From the NCBI GenBank assembly GCA_016195385.1, contig JACPZS010000145.1, positions 1 through 59,035 of the forward strand: a stretch of DNA of 59,035 nt. Reading direction: 5' to 3'. The DNA is from Verrucomicrobiota bacterium (GTDB lineage Bacteria > Verrucomicrobiota > Verrucomicrobiia > Limisphaerales > JACPZS01). A program made the position numbers and the translations under genes. The notes below the pieces were generated by a model. The model was not told the origin of the DNA and ran no database searches. It saw only the letters and a list, made by a program, of their open reading frames with translations. Shown here one piece after another: positions 7,449 to 17,020 of this stretch. Numbering within the stretch: the first letter of the stretch is position 1; the number at the start of each line of letters is the position of its first letter.

Positions 7449-9370
7449 GCGCGAATGTCCTTGTCTGGGCAGCCAACCAGCGTGTGATTGTTCCGCTCAA
7501 GTTGGCCGGACTTTTCCGGCAAAGCTCGCAGCCATAGCTCGAGCACCAACAAGGCATAAACCAAATAAGCCCAATTGCGATCCGCCAGGCATTTTTTCGC
7601 CAGCAACGAATCGATAAACTGGTCGCCAAAGTAAGTCCGAACCAAAGCGGTTTTGCTTCCCACTGTGTCAAACAGCAGCTCGTGAAATTCGTTTTGGAGC
7701 CAGTTGGCGAGAGGAACCTCGAATCCGCGCTTGGGAGCATTGATAACTTCATCGGAAATTCGTCCGCGGTATGCGTCCCGGAGCATCGATTTGGTCCGCC
7801 CACGACTCAGGAGGTAACGGCCAGGTAAATGCGCCGTAAACTCGAAAAGTTTGTGATCCATGAAAGGGGATCGACTCTCAATCGAAGCGGCCATCGTAGC
7901 CATATCCATCTTAACCAGCAGAACGCTCAACAAATTGATGCGGATGTCGGCGTAAAGCTGCGCCTCAAGTTCAGCAAGCTCGGAAGGCACCACCGACTCG
8001 ATCCAAGACTCGGTGGATCTGCACGAACTCCCTTTCCAGAGTTGTTTCTTCTCTCGTTCAAACAACATGTCGCTGGTCCACGTCAAGTAACGCTCGCCCA
8101 CCCCGCAGCCCATGCCACGGACAAACCGCGCATAAAAGCCAAGACTCGATCGCCGCCGCACATCCAACGGTTTCATCAAGCGAGCCAGCGACCGGAATAA
8201 AGATTTGGGAACCCACTCCAGTTGATGCAACTGATACGCAGCCAGACAGCGGCGATAACCGGCGAACAATTCATCGCCGCCGTCGCCATTCAAGACGACT
8301 TTGACATGCTGCCGGGCCATGCGTGAAATCTCAAACGTCGGAATGGCGCTGGAATCCGCAAACGGTTGGTCAAAATGCGCCGCCAGAAATTTGAGCGTCT
8401 CGAGCGGATTGAGCTGCAAGGGCAGAACCGTGTTCTTGATGCCCAGCGCCTGCGCGGTGCGCGCCGCGACCGGGGACTCATCCAAATCGTCGCCGCCGGC
8501 CGCCACGGTGAACGTCTGTAAGTTGGTGCCGCCCGCGCGCGCGATTTCATAGGCGATCACACTCGAATCAATCCCACCGGAAAGAAACACCGCCACGGGC
8601 ACGTCGCTGCGCAGCCGGATCTGGATGGACTCCGCGATAAGCTCTCGTGTCTGCTCAAGCGCCTCCTCATACGAGGCCGCCGTTTTGGGGGCGTACTCCA
8701 TTCTCCAATAACATCGCTGTTCCAATCGCTGTCCATCGAAGGTCAGGCTCGACGCTGGCGGCATCATCTGCACCTCCTCAAAGATGGTATCCGGTTGTGG
8801 GACGGCCGCCAGCGACACGTAATCGTAAATGGCTTGCGGCCTCACCGACCATTGCGCTCCTGCCTGGGTGGCGAGTGGCCGAAGCGCCTTCAATTCCGAA
8901 GCGAACAAGATTCCCCCAGCCCGGGTTCGCGTGTAAAAAAGAGGCTTCTTTCCAAAGCGATCCCGACCGAGAAAGAGGCATCGTTTGCGTCCATCCCAAA
9001 TCGCGAACGAGAACATCCCGCGCAAATGTTCGACCATCCGCTCGCCGAATTCTTCGTAGAGATGCACCAGCACTTCTGTGTCTGAATGCGTTCGGAAAGT
9101 ATGCTGGCGTGAAATCAGATCCTCCATCAACTCCAGGTAGTTGTAGATTTCCCCGTTGCAGACGACGGCCAACGAGCCATCCTCGTTGAAAATCGGCTGC
9201 GTGCCACCGTCAACATCGATGATAGCCAGCCGTTGGATTCCCAGGAACACGCCGTCATTTTCAAAGATGCCGCGACTGTCCGGGCCGCGATGAACCAACT
9301 GCGCCAAGGCCTGCTCGATCGCCATCCGATCCATTCGTTCCCCAGTCCAGCCACCAATTATCCCGCACAT
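7445..9370 (-). CDS. AsnB-like glutamine amidotransferase 1
   Basis: Two-domain amidotransferase of 641 aa. The N-terminal class II glutaminase domain has catalytic Cys2 (MCGIIGGW), HRGPDS and VCNGEIYNY. The C-terminal synthetase domain has the PP-loop FLSGGIDSSVIAYE near residue 264 and NGDGGDELFAGYRR. AsnB homologues are frequent in exosortase-linked exopolysaccharide loci, where they are thought to amidate a substrate such as a hexuronic acid carboxyl group rather than make asparagine; that role is inferred here. It lies 198 nt downstream of the GT2 gene and overlaps the next gene by 4 nt. Confidence 0.93.
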   Translation of the reverse strand: MCGIIGGWTGERMDRMAIEQALAQLVHRGPDSRGIFENDGVFLGIQRLAIIDVDGGTQPIFNEDGSLAVVCNGEIYNYLELMEDLISRQHTFRTHSDTEVLVHLYEEFGERMVEHLRGMFSFAIWDGRKRCLFLGRDRFGKKPLFYTRTRAGGILFASELKALRPLATQAGAQWSVRPQAIYDYVSLAAVPQPDTIFEEVQMMPPASSLTFDGQRLEQRCYWRMEYAPKTAASYEEALEQTRELIAESIQIRLRSDVPVAVFLSGGIDSSVIAYEIARAGGTNLQTFTVAAGGDDLDESPVAARTAQALGIKNTVLPLQLNPLETLKFLAAHFDQPFADSSAIPTFEISRMARQHVKVVLNGDGGDELFAGYRRCLAAYQLHQLEWVPKSLFRSLARLMKPLDVRRRSSLGFYARFVRGMGCGVGERYLTWTSDMLFEREKKQLWKGSSCRSTESWIESVVPSELAELEAQLYADIRINLLSVLLVKMDMATMAASIESRSPFMDHKLFEFTAHLPGRYLLSRGRTKSMLRDAYRGRISDEVINAPKRGFEVPLANWLQNEFHELLFDTVGSKTALVRTYFGDQFIDSLLAKKCLADRNWAYLVYALLVLELWLRALPEKSGQLERNNHTLVGCPDKDIRA

Positions 9371-9546
9371 AGTTTCTTCATGTTTCCACTACTCGCTGGT
9401 TTTACCAAGTGAGTCGGCCCGACACGCACCTTGCCAACGGAGTGTTCCCACCAAAAACGAAAATGACTTCCAAAACGATCAAGGAATTGCCCAACTGCTT
9501 AGGTTTCGATTCAAAGTCTCTTATCCGGCCGCGCTGGCTTCTCAGC

Positions 9547-9568
9547 GTTGCGGCGTGTTCCGCGCAAC
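9547..9568 (-). other. Hairpin directly after a glycosyltransferase stop codon
   Basis: Inverted repeat GTTGCG (9547-9552) and CGCAAC (9563-9568) with a 10-nt loop, abutting the stop codon of the GT2 gene. There is no following U-tract on the minus strand, so it is not a standard intrinsic terminator. It could stabilise the 3' end of a processed segment of the long operon transcript. The rest of the 9371-9568 gap shows nothing recognisable. Confidence 0.35.
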
Positions 9569-10552
9569 TCAAGGTTTCAGTTGTGAGGAGGCCGGCAATT
9601 TTGCGCCTTCCACCGTGACGAGCCGGTAAAGCATGGGTCTGTCCCTGTAGCTCAGAAGGCCAAAGATCAGGTGCAACACCCTGGCGGGACAAACCGCCAG
9701 GTAGGCGAAAGATCTGAGACGGGCGATGAGCACACAACTGGCAATCAGGACCAGGACATCGGCGATGCGAAACGGTGGGACGAGCAACAGAACAGCCGTG
9801 AGCAAAGCCAGCCAGGGATCTGGAGCAATCCGCATCAACTGGAACAAACTACCCGCCCGAATCGCGGCGCGAACAGCCAGCCCATAAGAACCAAAGTGCA
9901 TGCGCTCGCGGGCGGTGAGCGGCACGTAAGCGCGGCGGAGCGTTTGCAGCGGGGACGCGTCGAGAGTGTAATGACGGCACCAGACTCGCTCATCGTAGCG
10001 AATCCGAAACCCGCGCTTTCTCAAGCGCGCGTGCAGTTCTATTTCCTCGTTGGCGAGCACGCACGGATTCCAGTTGCCGGCAGCCAACAGTACACTCCGG
10101 CGGATGAGCAGCATTCCGCCAAAAGTATCCGCGCCGCCGTGGCGTTGACATTTGATTCCACGACGGCGCACCGTACCGTCGGGGTAGCAGTCAATTGTCG
10201 CTCCCACCGCCCCCACAAACTCGCCGCAGAGCCGCTCTTCAATCTCGGTGCGAAAAGTGTCTTCCGGAATACTGGTACCGAACTCCATGTCCGAATCTAA
10301 AAAAAGAATGTAGTCGCCGCGCGCTTCCGCCGCTCCGGCGTGACGGCCGGCCGCAGCGGAAATCACGCCCGCCGGATCCAGTTCGAGAATCCGCCACTTC
10401 AAGTCAGCCGCGATCCGCACGCTCTCGTCCTCGGAGCACGAATCCACATAGATAATCTCGTCCGCAAATCCGAGCCGAGTTGGCTGGCCAGCGTGAATGA
10501 GCGTGAGGTCTTTGGCGGCGTTCCGCCCAATGATGACCACACTAAGTGTCAT
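9569..10552 (-). CDS. Glycosyltransferase family 2 with C-terminal membrane segments
   Basis: Inverting GT-A glycosyltransferase of about 327 aa. The N-terminal LSVVIIGRNAAKDL, the YVDSCSEDES nucleotide-binding segment and the LFLDSDMEF (DxD-type) motif mark the family. Two hydrophobic segments near the C-terminus (around WLALLTAVLLLVPPF and VLVLIASCVLIARL) suggest membrane anchoring. I prefer the ATG at 10552 over the in-frame TTG at 10567 because homologues begin right before the first beta-strand. It is separated by 180 nt from the preceding GT2 gene. Confidence 0.88.
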   Translation of the reverse strand: MTLSVVIIGRNAAKDLTLIHAGQPTRLGFADEIIYVDSCSEDESVRIAADLKWRILELDPAGVISAAAGRHAGAAEARGDYILFLDSDMEFGTSIPEDTFRTEIEERLCGEFVGAVGATIDCYPDGTVRRRGIKCQRHGGADTFGGMLLIRRSVLLAAGNWNPCVLANEEIELHARLRKRGFRIRYDERVWCRHYTLDASPLQTLRRAYVPLTARERMHFGSYGLAVRAAIRAGSLFQLMRIAPDPWLALLTAVLLLVPPFRIADVLVLIASCVLIARLRSFAYLAVCPARVLHLIFGLLSYRDRPMLYRLVTVEGAKLPASSQLKP

Positions 10553-10650
10553 GGGATAGGGCTGCAAAGTTGACCAGACCTCTGTTTACTGGAAAGAGGT
10601 TTGGTTGGCTTGGAAGGGATCAAAGTCACTTGGCATTGGCAGTTACAGGC

Positions 10651-10678
10651 CGCCACGAGCATGTGCTGTGTCGTGGCG
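10651..10678 (-). other. 8-bp inverted repeat between two GT2 genes
   Basis: Perfect arms CGCCACGA (10651-10658) and TCGTGGCG (10671-10678) enclose a 12-nt loop in the 10553-10732 gap between two glycosyltransferase genes. It lacks a U-tract on either strand, so it is more likely an internal mRNA structure, processing site or pause signal than an intrinsic terminator. Nothing else recognisable lies in this gap. Confidence 0.4.
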
Positions 10679-10732
10679 CGAGAAGTAAATGACATAAGTC
10701 ACGATTCCTAGGTGTTAATCCATCTCTGTCGA

Positions 10733-11458
10733 TCATTTTTGTCCTCTGTTGGAAAACCATTTCACCAAGAAGGACGCCATCAGCCACTTGGCTGCGAGCA
10801 GTGTGGGAACCGGTTCCCTGACGTGGCGGGAAAGGGATCGGCGCAATTCCCAGACGCGGGCGCGCGCATCGCTGCTCAGTCCGCCGGGAGCGATATATGC
10901 AACCGGCAGATCCACATGGGCTGACCTGGCTCCGCGCAGGATCGCCGCGATGAACAGATCGGCATCCATGCAGATGCGGAATGATGGATCATATAATCCA
11001 AATTTTTCGTGGAAAGACGCGCGAACGATAACAGCGCCGTGACAAAAACTCATCCCGTGTAGCAGACAGGAAGAGCGGTTCAGAACGCCGCGCGCCCGGG
11101 TGAGTTTGTCTCCGTAATAGACATTGCCATAGACAAAATCCAACGTGCGGTCTGAATCCATCCGCTCGATCAGAGGGTTCAGGTTTAGGGCGCGATCCCC
11201 GCTGTTGAGCACCCAGATCAAATCACCGCTCGCACGCCGCAAACAAGCGTTAAACCCTTCGGCTATTCCAGCCGCCGGGGCGGCAATGAGGATGGGAGTC
11301 GTGATGCCTGCATGGTCGAGAATCTGCCTGGCCCGGTCCAAATCACCAGCAACGGAAATGAGGTGTTCACTGTCAGGATACTCGGACGCGGACTGAATCG
11401 CATCAACCAAACCCTGATTGGGATGGAGGATGGTTGTAATAATACTCAGTTTCGGCAT
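10733..11458 (-). CDS. Glycosyltransferase family 2
   Basis: GT-A fold glycosyltransferase of about 241 aa. The start LSIITTILHPNQGL, the IWVLNSGDRALN segment (in the position of the usual DxD region) and the HGAVIVRAS and DADLFIAA segments match the WcaA-like GT2 group. Two starts are possible: the ATG at 11458, next to MPKLSIITT and preceded by a GGCGGATGGG stretch, and a GTG at 11533 that overlaps the previous stop (GTGA) and would add 25 residues unlike the family. I chose the ATG. The gene is part of the glycosyltransferase run of the operon. Confidence 0.85.
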   Translation of the reverse strand: MPKLSIITTILHPNQGLVDAIQSASEYPDSEHLISVAGDLDRARQILDHAGITTPILIAAPAAGIAEGFNACLRRASGDLIWVLNSGDRALNLNPLIERMDSDRTLDFVYGNVYYGDKLTRARGVLNRSSCLLHGMSFCHGAVIVRASFHEKFGLYDPSFRICMDADLFIAAILRGARSAHVDLPVAYIAPGGLSSDARARVWELRRSLSRHVREPVPTLLAAKWLMASFLVKWFSNRGQK

Positions 11459-11529
11459 CGGAACCCATCCGCCAACATAGCAATGTCCAAGATAGCCGGC
11501 TGACATTTCTGCGGCAACGTCCCCCAGGA

Positions 11530-12846
11530 TCACCTCGGCTTCAGTCGTCCGGGCGCGCTCTGTTCAATCGCAAAAGAGCCAAGCGCAAAAAGATGGAACC
11601 CGACTGAATTGTAAACCGCTGCACTCAAGGTCTCGGGGATTGAAAAGACAATCAGCAACACGAAGATGAATCGTTGCATGAGGGAAAGCTGCATCTTGGT
11701 TGAGCGCGCCAGTTTCCAGATGACCAATATCCATCCAATCAACAACAAGGTGCCGAAGACAAAGCCATGCTCCACGAATACATCTTGGAAAAAACCGTGC
11801 GCCGTGTCTTTGGTGGAAGTGATTTCGCCTGTCTCTTCCGAGTACGAACTGAGCTCTTGTCCAAAATTTCTGTAACCGACGCCCAAGAGCGGCGATTCTA
11901 GTGCGACATAAAAAGCCTCTCGCCAGATTCTTCCCCGGCCTTCCGCCATCTCCATCTGTACATTCGCGGTAGTGACGCGTTCAGCAACCTGGGCTTCGGC
12001 ATAAACACCGCGCATGGCATACCCCAGGCCCGCGACCCCAAGTAGGATGGATAGCGCCACCACTTCGCGCGTACGTCCGAGCATGAACAACACCGCCACC
12101 ACGGCGATCAACACCGCCACCACGTACTGGCGCGTCCCATTTAAGAGGCAAAAAATGAAAAACGCCAGGCTCACCATAAAGCAAAAAATCTTGATGAGGT
12201 TGCGAGAGCGAAGCGACGCTCCCAGTAGAAGAAAACCGACACATCCGAAAAAAAACATCCGGCCGCCGTTGATGGTGTCCATGCCAAAGGTGGTCAAACG
12301 AATGTCGCCAAAAGCGGCATCAACCACGCGGCTTTCGGCATAGATCGGATATGCCAGGGGCAGCAGGTAAGTGCAGGAAAATAAACAAAGCCCATAGAGC
12401 AGCCCGCGGCCGGTCGCTTCAATTCCCGTCGCGACGATCGACATTAGAAAAATCGCACCGGGAAGAAAAACCGTGTAGATCGCCAGCTTCAGCGAAAAAA
12501 GCCGGAACTCGTCAATCCCGTAAGCCATGCAGTCAAACAGGATTTTGATCCAGAGAGCAGCTAGCACGACAAAATAAAATGTGGTCCCCTTGCGGAAAAT
12601 CCCGATGAGCGCGTCAAGGCCGTTGGCTCGCGCGGAACGAAAAATCAACGTCAGAAGGCAGGAAAATTGCAGCGCAACTACAACTTGCGCGTAAGAGATA
12701 CTTTCCTGGAATTTCTCGCCTCCTAGTCCAATCGCGGTAAAGCCCAGCAGGCTGATGGCGGAAGGGTATTTTAGGAAACACACTGCCGCAGCGAGCAACG
12801 AAAGCACGCACGCGTAGATTCTGAACTCATTGTCGAAGTTCTGCAT
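11530..12846 (-). CDS. O-antigen polymerase/ligase family membrane protein (Wzy-like)
   Basis: Integral membrane protein of 438 aa with about ten or more hydrophobic segments. The periplasmic-loop sequence GRGRIWREAFYVALESPLLGVGYRNFGQEL carries the W-x2-A, P-x2-G-x-G-x3-F pattern of the O-antigen ligase/polymerase superfamily. Together with the flippase at 18952-20544 it indicates a Wzx/Wzy-dependent pathway in which repeat units are polymerised in the periplasm. Polymerase and ligase roles cannot be separated by sequence, but the location among assembly genes favours polymerase. The ATG overlaps the previous TAA by one base (TAATG). Confidence 0.85.
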   Translation of the reverse strand: MQNFDNEFRIYACVLSLLAAAVCFLKYPSAISLLGFTAIGLGGEKFQESISYAQVVVALQFSCLLTLIFRSARANGLDALIGIFRKGTTFYFVVLAALWIKILFDCMAYGIDEFRLFSLKLAIYTVFLPGAIFLMSIVATGIEATGRGLLYGLCLFSCTYLLPLAYPIYAESRVVDAAFGDIRLTTFGMDTINGGRMFFFGCVGFLLLGASLRSRNLIKIFCFMVSLAFFIFCLLNGTRQYVVAVLIAVVAVLFMLGRTREVVALSILLGVAGLGYAMRGVYAEAQVAERVTTANVQMEMAEGRGRIWREAFYVALESPLLGVGYRNFGQELSSYSEETGEITSTKDTAHGFFQDVFVEHGFVFGTLLLIGWILVIWKLARSTKMQLSLMQRFIFVLLIVFSIPETLSAAVYNSVGFHLFALGSFAIEQSAPGRLKPR

Positions 12847-14165
12847 TAGTTCAATAGCGAAGCCAGCACCGTCAAGTAACGTCCGGCTTGGTTTTCGAGA
12901 TCAAAATTTGCCCGCGCGTGTTGCGCGGCCCGCCGCCCCCAATCCAAAAGATCGGGGCGCGCGGCCAATTCCAGCACTCGGTTGACCATCTGAGCCACAT
13001 CGCCACGTTCCGTCAACATCCCCGTCTGCCCGTCCACGATTTGCTCAGGCACACCGCCGACCGCGGTCGCGACGACCGGCGTCCCGCAGGCCTGCGCCTC
13101 CAGCACGGTGCAGGGAAAATTATCGGCGTTGGCAGTGTGGAGAAATACATCCGCTGCCCGATAATAGTCGGCGACGACGCGCGGATCCCGGATGTATCCG
13201 GGAAAGGAAAACCCAGGCCGGGAACGAACCGCATCGCCTCCGCCAAGCAGCACGCAGTGGATGCGAGGGTGAGGATTTGAACTCAATTTCTCACACACGG
13301 CGGCAAGAGTTTGCACATCTTTGTAAACATTGGCGCTGGTCAGGGACGCCGCCACGCCGAGGACAATGAAGTGTCCCTCCGGCAGTCCCTGCCTGCGGCG
13401 CAATTCATCCTTCGATTCTTGCAACGGGTTGAATGTCGTCAAATCAACTCCGTTGTGGAGGCAGCGCAGCGACGCGCAGGGCAGCCTGGCTTCGCTGACC
13501 AGGTTCCGTAACCACTCGCTGGGAGTGATCAAATGGAGGCGCTCGCAGGCTTGCAACCAGGATCGCTTTTCCGCCGCGTTTTTCCTCGTGCGATCACGGG
13601 CGATGGCGGGATAGCGCTTGAGATCAGGACATTCTCCACAGCCGATCTGCCAGCGATTGCAATCCACGAAATACCCGCAATGTCCGGTCATCAGCCATGT
13701 GTCGTGCAACGTCACCACCACCGGCGATCCCTGGCATAAGGCAGGCAGCGCCGAAAGATCAAAATATCGCCCATGCAGATTATGGGCATGAATCACGTCC
13801 GGTTGCCAACCATCCGTCCAGCGCAAGAGCTCCTGACAGCGTGGATTGGGATAATTATCCGCGCCACAAACCTTTCCCCATAACCGCATGGGTGCTGCCA
13901 GATCCGCCAGCCAGTCTTGAACCGCGAATTGGCCGCGGAAGTAATCCCGTCGGCTCGCCGACAAGGCCATCCGGTCAAGCAAGCGGCTCCAGAGGGAATG
14001 TTTCGGGAAACGCGCCAGCGGGAAAATCCCAGGATGATTCGTCCGCTTCCACTTTACGACCAGCCGGGCGTCATGCCCTGCCGCCAGATATTTGCGGTGC
14101 AAATCGAGCGCCACTCCTTCCGCGCCTCCACTCTGGTCCGACGTGGAAATGCTTAGGACGTTCAA
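12846..14165 (-). CDS. Glycosyltransferase family 4
   Basis: GT-B glycosyltransferase of 439 aa. The N-terminal LSISTSDQSGGAEGVA contains the glycine-rich acceptor-side loop, and VIHAHNLHG and VVTLHDTW follow the family pattern. The C-terminal donor domain ends with ADNFPCTVLEAQACGTPVVA, where the usual EX7E motif is DX7E. A cysteine-bearing insert (CGYFVDCNRWQIGCGECPDL) is common in WcaC-like members. The start codon is TTG at 14165 and overlaps the preceding methyltransferase stop (TTGA); no better in-frame start is visible. Confidence 0.9.
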   Translation of the reverse strand: MNVLSISTSDQSGGAEGVALDLHRKYLAAGHDARLVVKWKRTNHPGIFPLARFPKHSLWSRLLDRMALSASRRDYFRGQFAVQDWLADLAAPMRLWGKVCGADNYPNPRCQELLRWTDGWQPDVIHAHNLHGRYFDLSALPALCQGSPVVVTLHDTWLMTGHCGYFVDCNRWQIGCGECPDLKRYPAIARDRTRKNAAEKRSWLQACERLHLITPSEWLRNLVSEARLPCASLRCLHNGVDLTTFNPLQESKDELRRRQGLPEGHFIVLGVAASLTSANVYKDVQTLAAVCEKLSSNPHPRIHCVLLGGGDAVRSRPGFSFPGYIRDPRVVADYYRAADVFLHTANADNFPCTVLEAQACGTPVVATAVGGVPEQIVDGQTGMLTERGDVAQMVNRVLELAARPDLLDWGRRAAQHARANFDLENQAGRYLTVLASLLN

Positions 14166-15022
14166 GGCTTCAAACCTTCGGCGTAAAGCGAGTCGGGCTT
14201 ATACGCTAATCCATTCGGTTCATTGTCGAGGAAGAAGCTGCTCCACTCCGCACAATAGGAAGTCTGGTGATCCCGCCGGACAATTCCCCGAAAGCCTGCC
14301 TGACGCAATACTCGCTCCAGCGCGTGATAGTCGTACATCGTTTGATGGATTTCTCCCCCGGTGCGAAACCAACCTTGCTCAAAGCTGCGCCGCCCGCGTC
14401 GGCCCAGCAAAAGCCCGGCGATGCCACCGACCACGCCAGCCGCGAGCTTTTGATACAGACGCTTGCTGCCGCCCGATCGACGCAGGGCATTAAGCTTACG
14501 GAGCAACGATCTCGGCCCGGGTTTGGCAGCGGCGGAGATTTTCAGCGCGTCGCTTCCCACTCGCTGCTGTATAAAGTCGCGATTGGGCAATTCGGGCGCG
14601 AGCAAAAATTGTTTCATCGCCCCGCCCGGCTGTGTGCGAACGGTTTGATCGTAAAGCTCCAGCAGCATCCAGCTATGATTCGCAATGCCGCTCGGAGAAT
14701 CATTGAAGTGGTCTGTCAGCGTTGCCAGGTACGCCCTAGCGATCATCTCCAAGTCCGGGACCGCCATCCGGATAATACCCGCCGGCTTGAGCACGCGTGC
14801 ACATTCTCGGAGGAAACACTGCCCGGCCTCGGCGGAAAAGTGCTCCAGCAGGTGGCTATGATAAACCAAATCAAAGGTGGCATCATCAAACGGGATGCCT
14901 TCGGTCAGATCCCACGCCCGCACGGATGGGTGCGTCGAGATGAAATCCACATTGGTGTGCGCCAGGTTGAAGCGCGAGCCGCAGCCGAGATTAAGAATCT
15001 TGCGGCCGACAGCCATAAACAT
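14162..15022 (-). CDS. SAM-dependent methyltransferase (class I)
   Basis: Putative sugar or glycan methyltransferase of 286 aa. Motif I is ILNLGCGSRFNLAHTNVD, followed by FDDATFDLVYHSHLLEHF and ECARVLKPAGIIRMAVPD, the standard Rossmann SAM-binding order of the type-11 methyltransferase group. A mid-region insert (about residues 150-215) contains a Gly-rich hydrophobic patch. The start is ATG at 15022 or 15016, and its first codons overlap the 3' end of the FkbM-family gene by about 30 nt. The target is unknown; O-methylation of the polysaccharide is the obvious guess. Confidence 0.87.
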   Translation of the reverse strand: MFMAVGRKILNLGCGSRFNLAHTNVDFISTHPSVRAWDLTEGIPFDDATFDLVYHSHLLEHFSAEAGQCFLRECARVLKPAGIIRMAVPDLEMIARAYLATLTDHFNDSPSGIANHSWMLLELYDQTVRTQPGGAMKQFLLAPELPNRDFIQQRVGSDALKISAAAKPGPRSLLRKLNALRRSGGSKRLYQKLAAGVVGGIAGLLLGRRGRRSFEQGWFRTGGEIHQTMYDYHALERVLRQAGFRGIVRRDHQTSYCAEWSSFFLDNEPNGLAYKPDSLYAEGLKP

Positions 15023-15836
15023 TGAGTTGCAGATCCATTCCGTTGCTCAAGTTGTGCTCGTAAAATGGCCGACGCTGCGAAAAGGGCACATGAATCTGGA
15101 TTCGGAAGCCCGCTTTTTCGAGCAACGAGATTGCCTCCCCGAACCGGGACGGTTCGCCGGGCCGACCGTGCATTTCGACGAAACAGTTTTTCACCAACGA
15201 GAGACGATCTGCACAATCCAAGAGCACATCGAATTCAGCTCCTTCGATGTCGAGCTTCAAAAAATCGATTGGTTGCATGAGCAAATCGCGGAGTCGAACT
15301 GTGGGGACGACTCGCGATTTTCGGCCGGGGGCGGACTCATTTGTCACTCGCCCGCCATCCGCTCCTTCCATCTCGAAGGTAATCTCCCCCATTGATGTAT
15401 AGATAGCCGTGGAATGCACCTTAACTCCGTGGGGCGCGCCACAAGCACGGACATTGGCCTGGAGAAAAGCAAACACTTCCGGGTCCGGCTCAAAAGCTTC
15501 GATTCGAGCCTGAGGATAGCGTAAAAGGAAAAACAAGACTCCCAGTCCGACGTTGGCGCCACAGTCCAAAATGCGTGGATCTGCCGTGGGTGAATGGAAG
15601 TCGTAGATTTCATTGACAAAAATTTCATCAAAAGCCGCCAGGAAAGACGCTGCATCCGGCCCTGCCCATCGCTGACCCCATAGCCGAGTCTCAAACGACT
15701 GATAGCGGGGCATTCGACCCAGGCGCAAATACTGGAGTTGGAGCTGCCAATAGCTTCGCTGTGAAAACAGTTTCGCGAGGTGAACCATCCCGGCTTGAAA
15801 ACAAGGCCGGACAAAGCCGCGTGGGTTATAGAGCAT
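14991..15836 (-). CDS. FkbM-family methyltransferase
   Basis: Probable O-methyltransferase of about 281 aa. The SAM motif is ILDCGANVGLGVLFFLLRYP, and the FkbM signature FLKLDIEGAEFDVLLDCAD is intact. The frame stays open upstream to 16019 inside the preceding gene, but only the ATG at 15836, which follows the previous stop by 16 nt, is consistent with gene layout. The 3' end overlaps the next methyltransferase in another frame. Presence of two different methyltransferases side by side suggests at least two methylation sites on the repeat unit; this is inference. Confidence 0.87.
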   Translation of the reverse strand: MLYNPRGFVRPCFQAGMVHLAKLFSQRSYWQLQLQYLRLGRMPRYQSFETRLWGQRWAGPDAASFLAAFDEIFVNEIYDFHSPTADPRILDCGANVGLGVLFFLLRYPQARIEAFEPDPEVFAFLQANVRACGAPHGVKVHSTAIYTSMGEITFEMEGADGGRVTNESAPGRKSRVVPTVRLRDLLMQPIDFLKLDIEGAEFDVLLDCADRLSLVKNCFVEMHGRPGEPSRFGEAISLLEKAGFRIQIHVPFSQRRPFYEHNLSNGMDLQLNVYGCRPQDS

Positions 15837-15852
15837 TGCCAGCCAGAGAGAA

Positions 15853-16947
15853 TCAGATCGAGGCCACCAGATCTTGAAACGCTTTCCACTGCGCCGCTTT
15901 TGAGTAGTGCATTTGCAGGTTCTCGCTGGCAAGGCACCCCATGCGCTCCGCCCGACTGGGATCAACAAGGATGCCCGTGATCTTGGAACGTAATTCAGCC
16001 TCGTCGCGAAACGTTTCAAAATGGATCCCCGCCGTCATGTGTTCGGGGTAAATTCCGGCCTCGCTCAACATGCAGGCTCCGCAGCCCATGGCCTCAAAGC
16101 AGCGCATGTTTCCGCGATATTGTTCCGCAATTTCTCCATAGCCGTTAAAGACGATCTTCGCCTGGCCAAAAAGCTGATACATCTCCAGACCGAAAACGGG
16201 CGGCACCGCCACACGCCGCAGGTTCTCGGGCAAATAGGCGAAAGGGCCTGGAACGCGTCGCAACAATGGAAGATCGATCAGTGGCTTGCGTTGCGGATGG
16301 GTCAGCGCCAGCACCACGTGATGTTGGTTCGCCAGACTCGCGAGCAGCTCCAAGAGGCGATTCCGGCGGATGTGCAAGTTGGAGTAACCGCCAGCAAAAC
16401 AGATGTCAATCGGGCGATCATATTGGCTCACAAAATCACTCATGCGTGGATCGTGCGACGGACTAAAATAGGCCGAGCGCATTCCTTGCTCTTTCCATTT
16501 CTGGAGGAAATTGGGAAAGTTGCAAACTCGCAGATCATAGGCGCTCAGATCAGCGTTGTGAATCGGCGCCGCCCGCCAGCAGATGGTTTTCTTGACACAA
16601 CCCGGCAGCCGTCGAACAAAGGCGGAATCCCACGTGAGCGGGTCCAAACTATAAAGCACCTCTGTCCGATGCTCCTCGATTTGCGCCAGGAGAATGGTCG
16701 TCAAATCTGGAGAAACCAATCCATGTTCCGTCGCCCAGAGCCTTTGTAGGATCGGATCATTAGCGACTGTGACCGCTACGTTAGTTTCGCCGCTGTAAAC
16801 AGGCTCGAGGAGGTGGACGGCATTGTATCGATGCTCCAAGAGCAGGCTCAGTCGATGTTTGAAGCTTTTCTCCGATGCGTCCGGATGCCGCTTCGCTAGA
16901 TAGTCAAAGTACAGCGGATAACAGGAGTGAAACTGGAAGACCCTCAT
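15853..16947 (-). CDS. CgeB/YkvP-like glycosyltransferase
   Basis: Glycosyltransferase-like protein of 364 aa. The C-terminal half has FGQAKIVFNGYGEIAEQYRGNMRCFEAMGCGACMLSE, the hallmark of the CgeB-type GT-B donor domain, and FAGGYSNLHIRRNRLLELL opens that domain. The N-terminal half (MRVFQFHSCYPLYFDYLAKRH) resembles proteins that accompany FkbM methyltransferases in glycan loci. It lies 73 nt downstream of the second AsnB-like gene. The sugar donor is not predictable. Confidence 0.82.
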   Translation of the reverse strand: MRVFQFHSCYPLYFDYLAKRHPDASEKSFKHRLSLLLEHRYNAVHLLEPVYSGETNVAVTVANDPILQRLWATEHGLVSPDLTTILLAQIEEHRTEVLYSLDPLTWDSAFVRRLPGCVKKTICWRAAPIHNADLSAYDLRVCNFPNFLQKWKEQGMRSAYFSPSHDPRMSDFVSQYDRPIDICFAGGYSNLHIRRNRLLELLASLANQHHVVLALTHPQRKPLIDLPLLRRVPGPFAYLPENLRRVAVPPVFGLEMYQLFGQAKIVFNGYGEIAEQYRGNMRCFEAMGCGACMLSEAGIYPEHMTAGIHFETFRDEAELRSKITGILVDPSRAERMGCLASENLQMHYSKAAQWKAFQDLVASI

Positions 16948-17020
16948 GTGAAAGAAAGCATAAACGCCTTTGTCTGATCATGCCGACTTGTGGAGCGGAG
17001 GGAGAGCGCTGGATCGGTCT

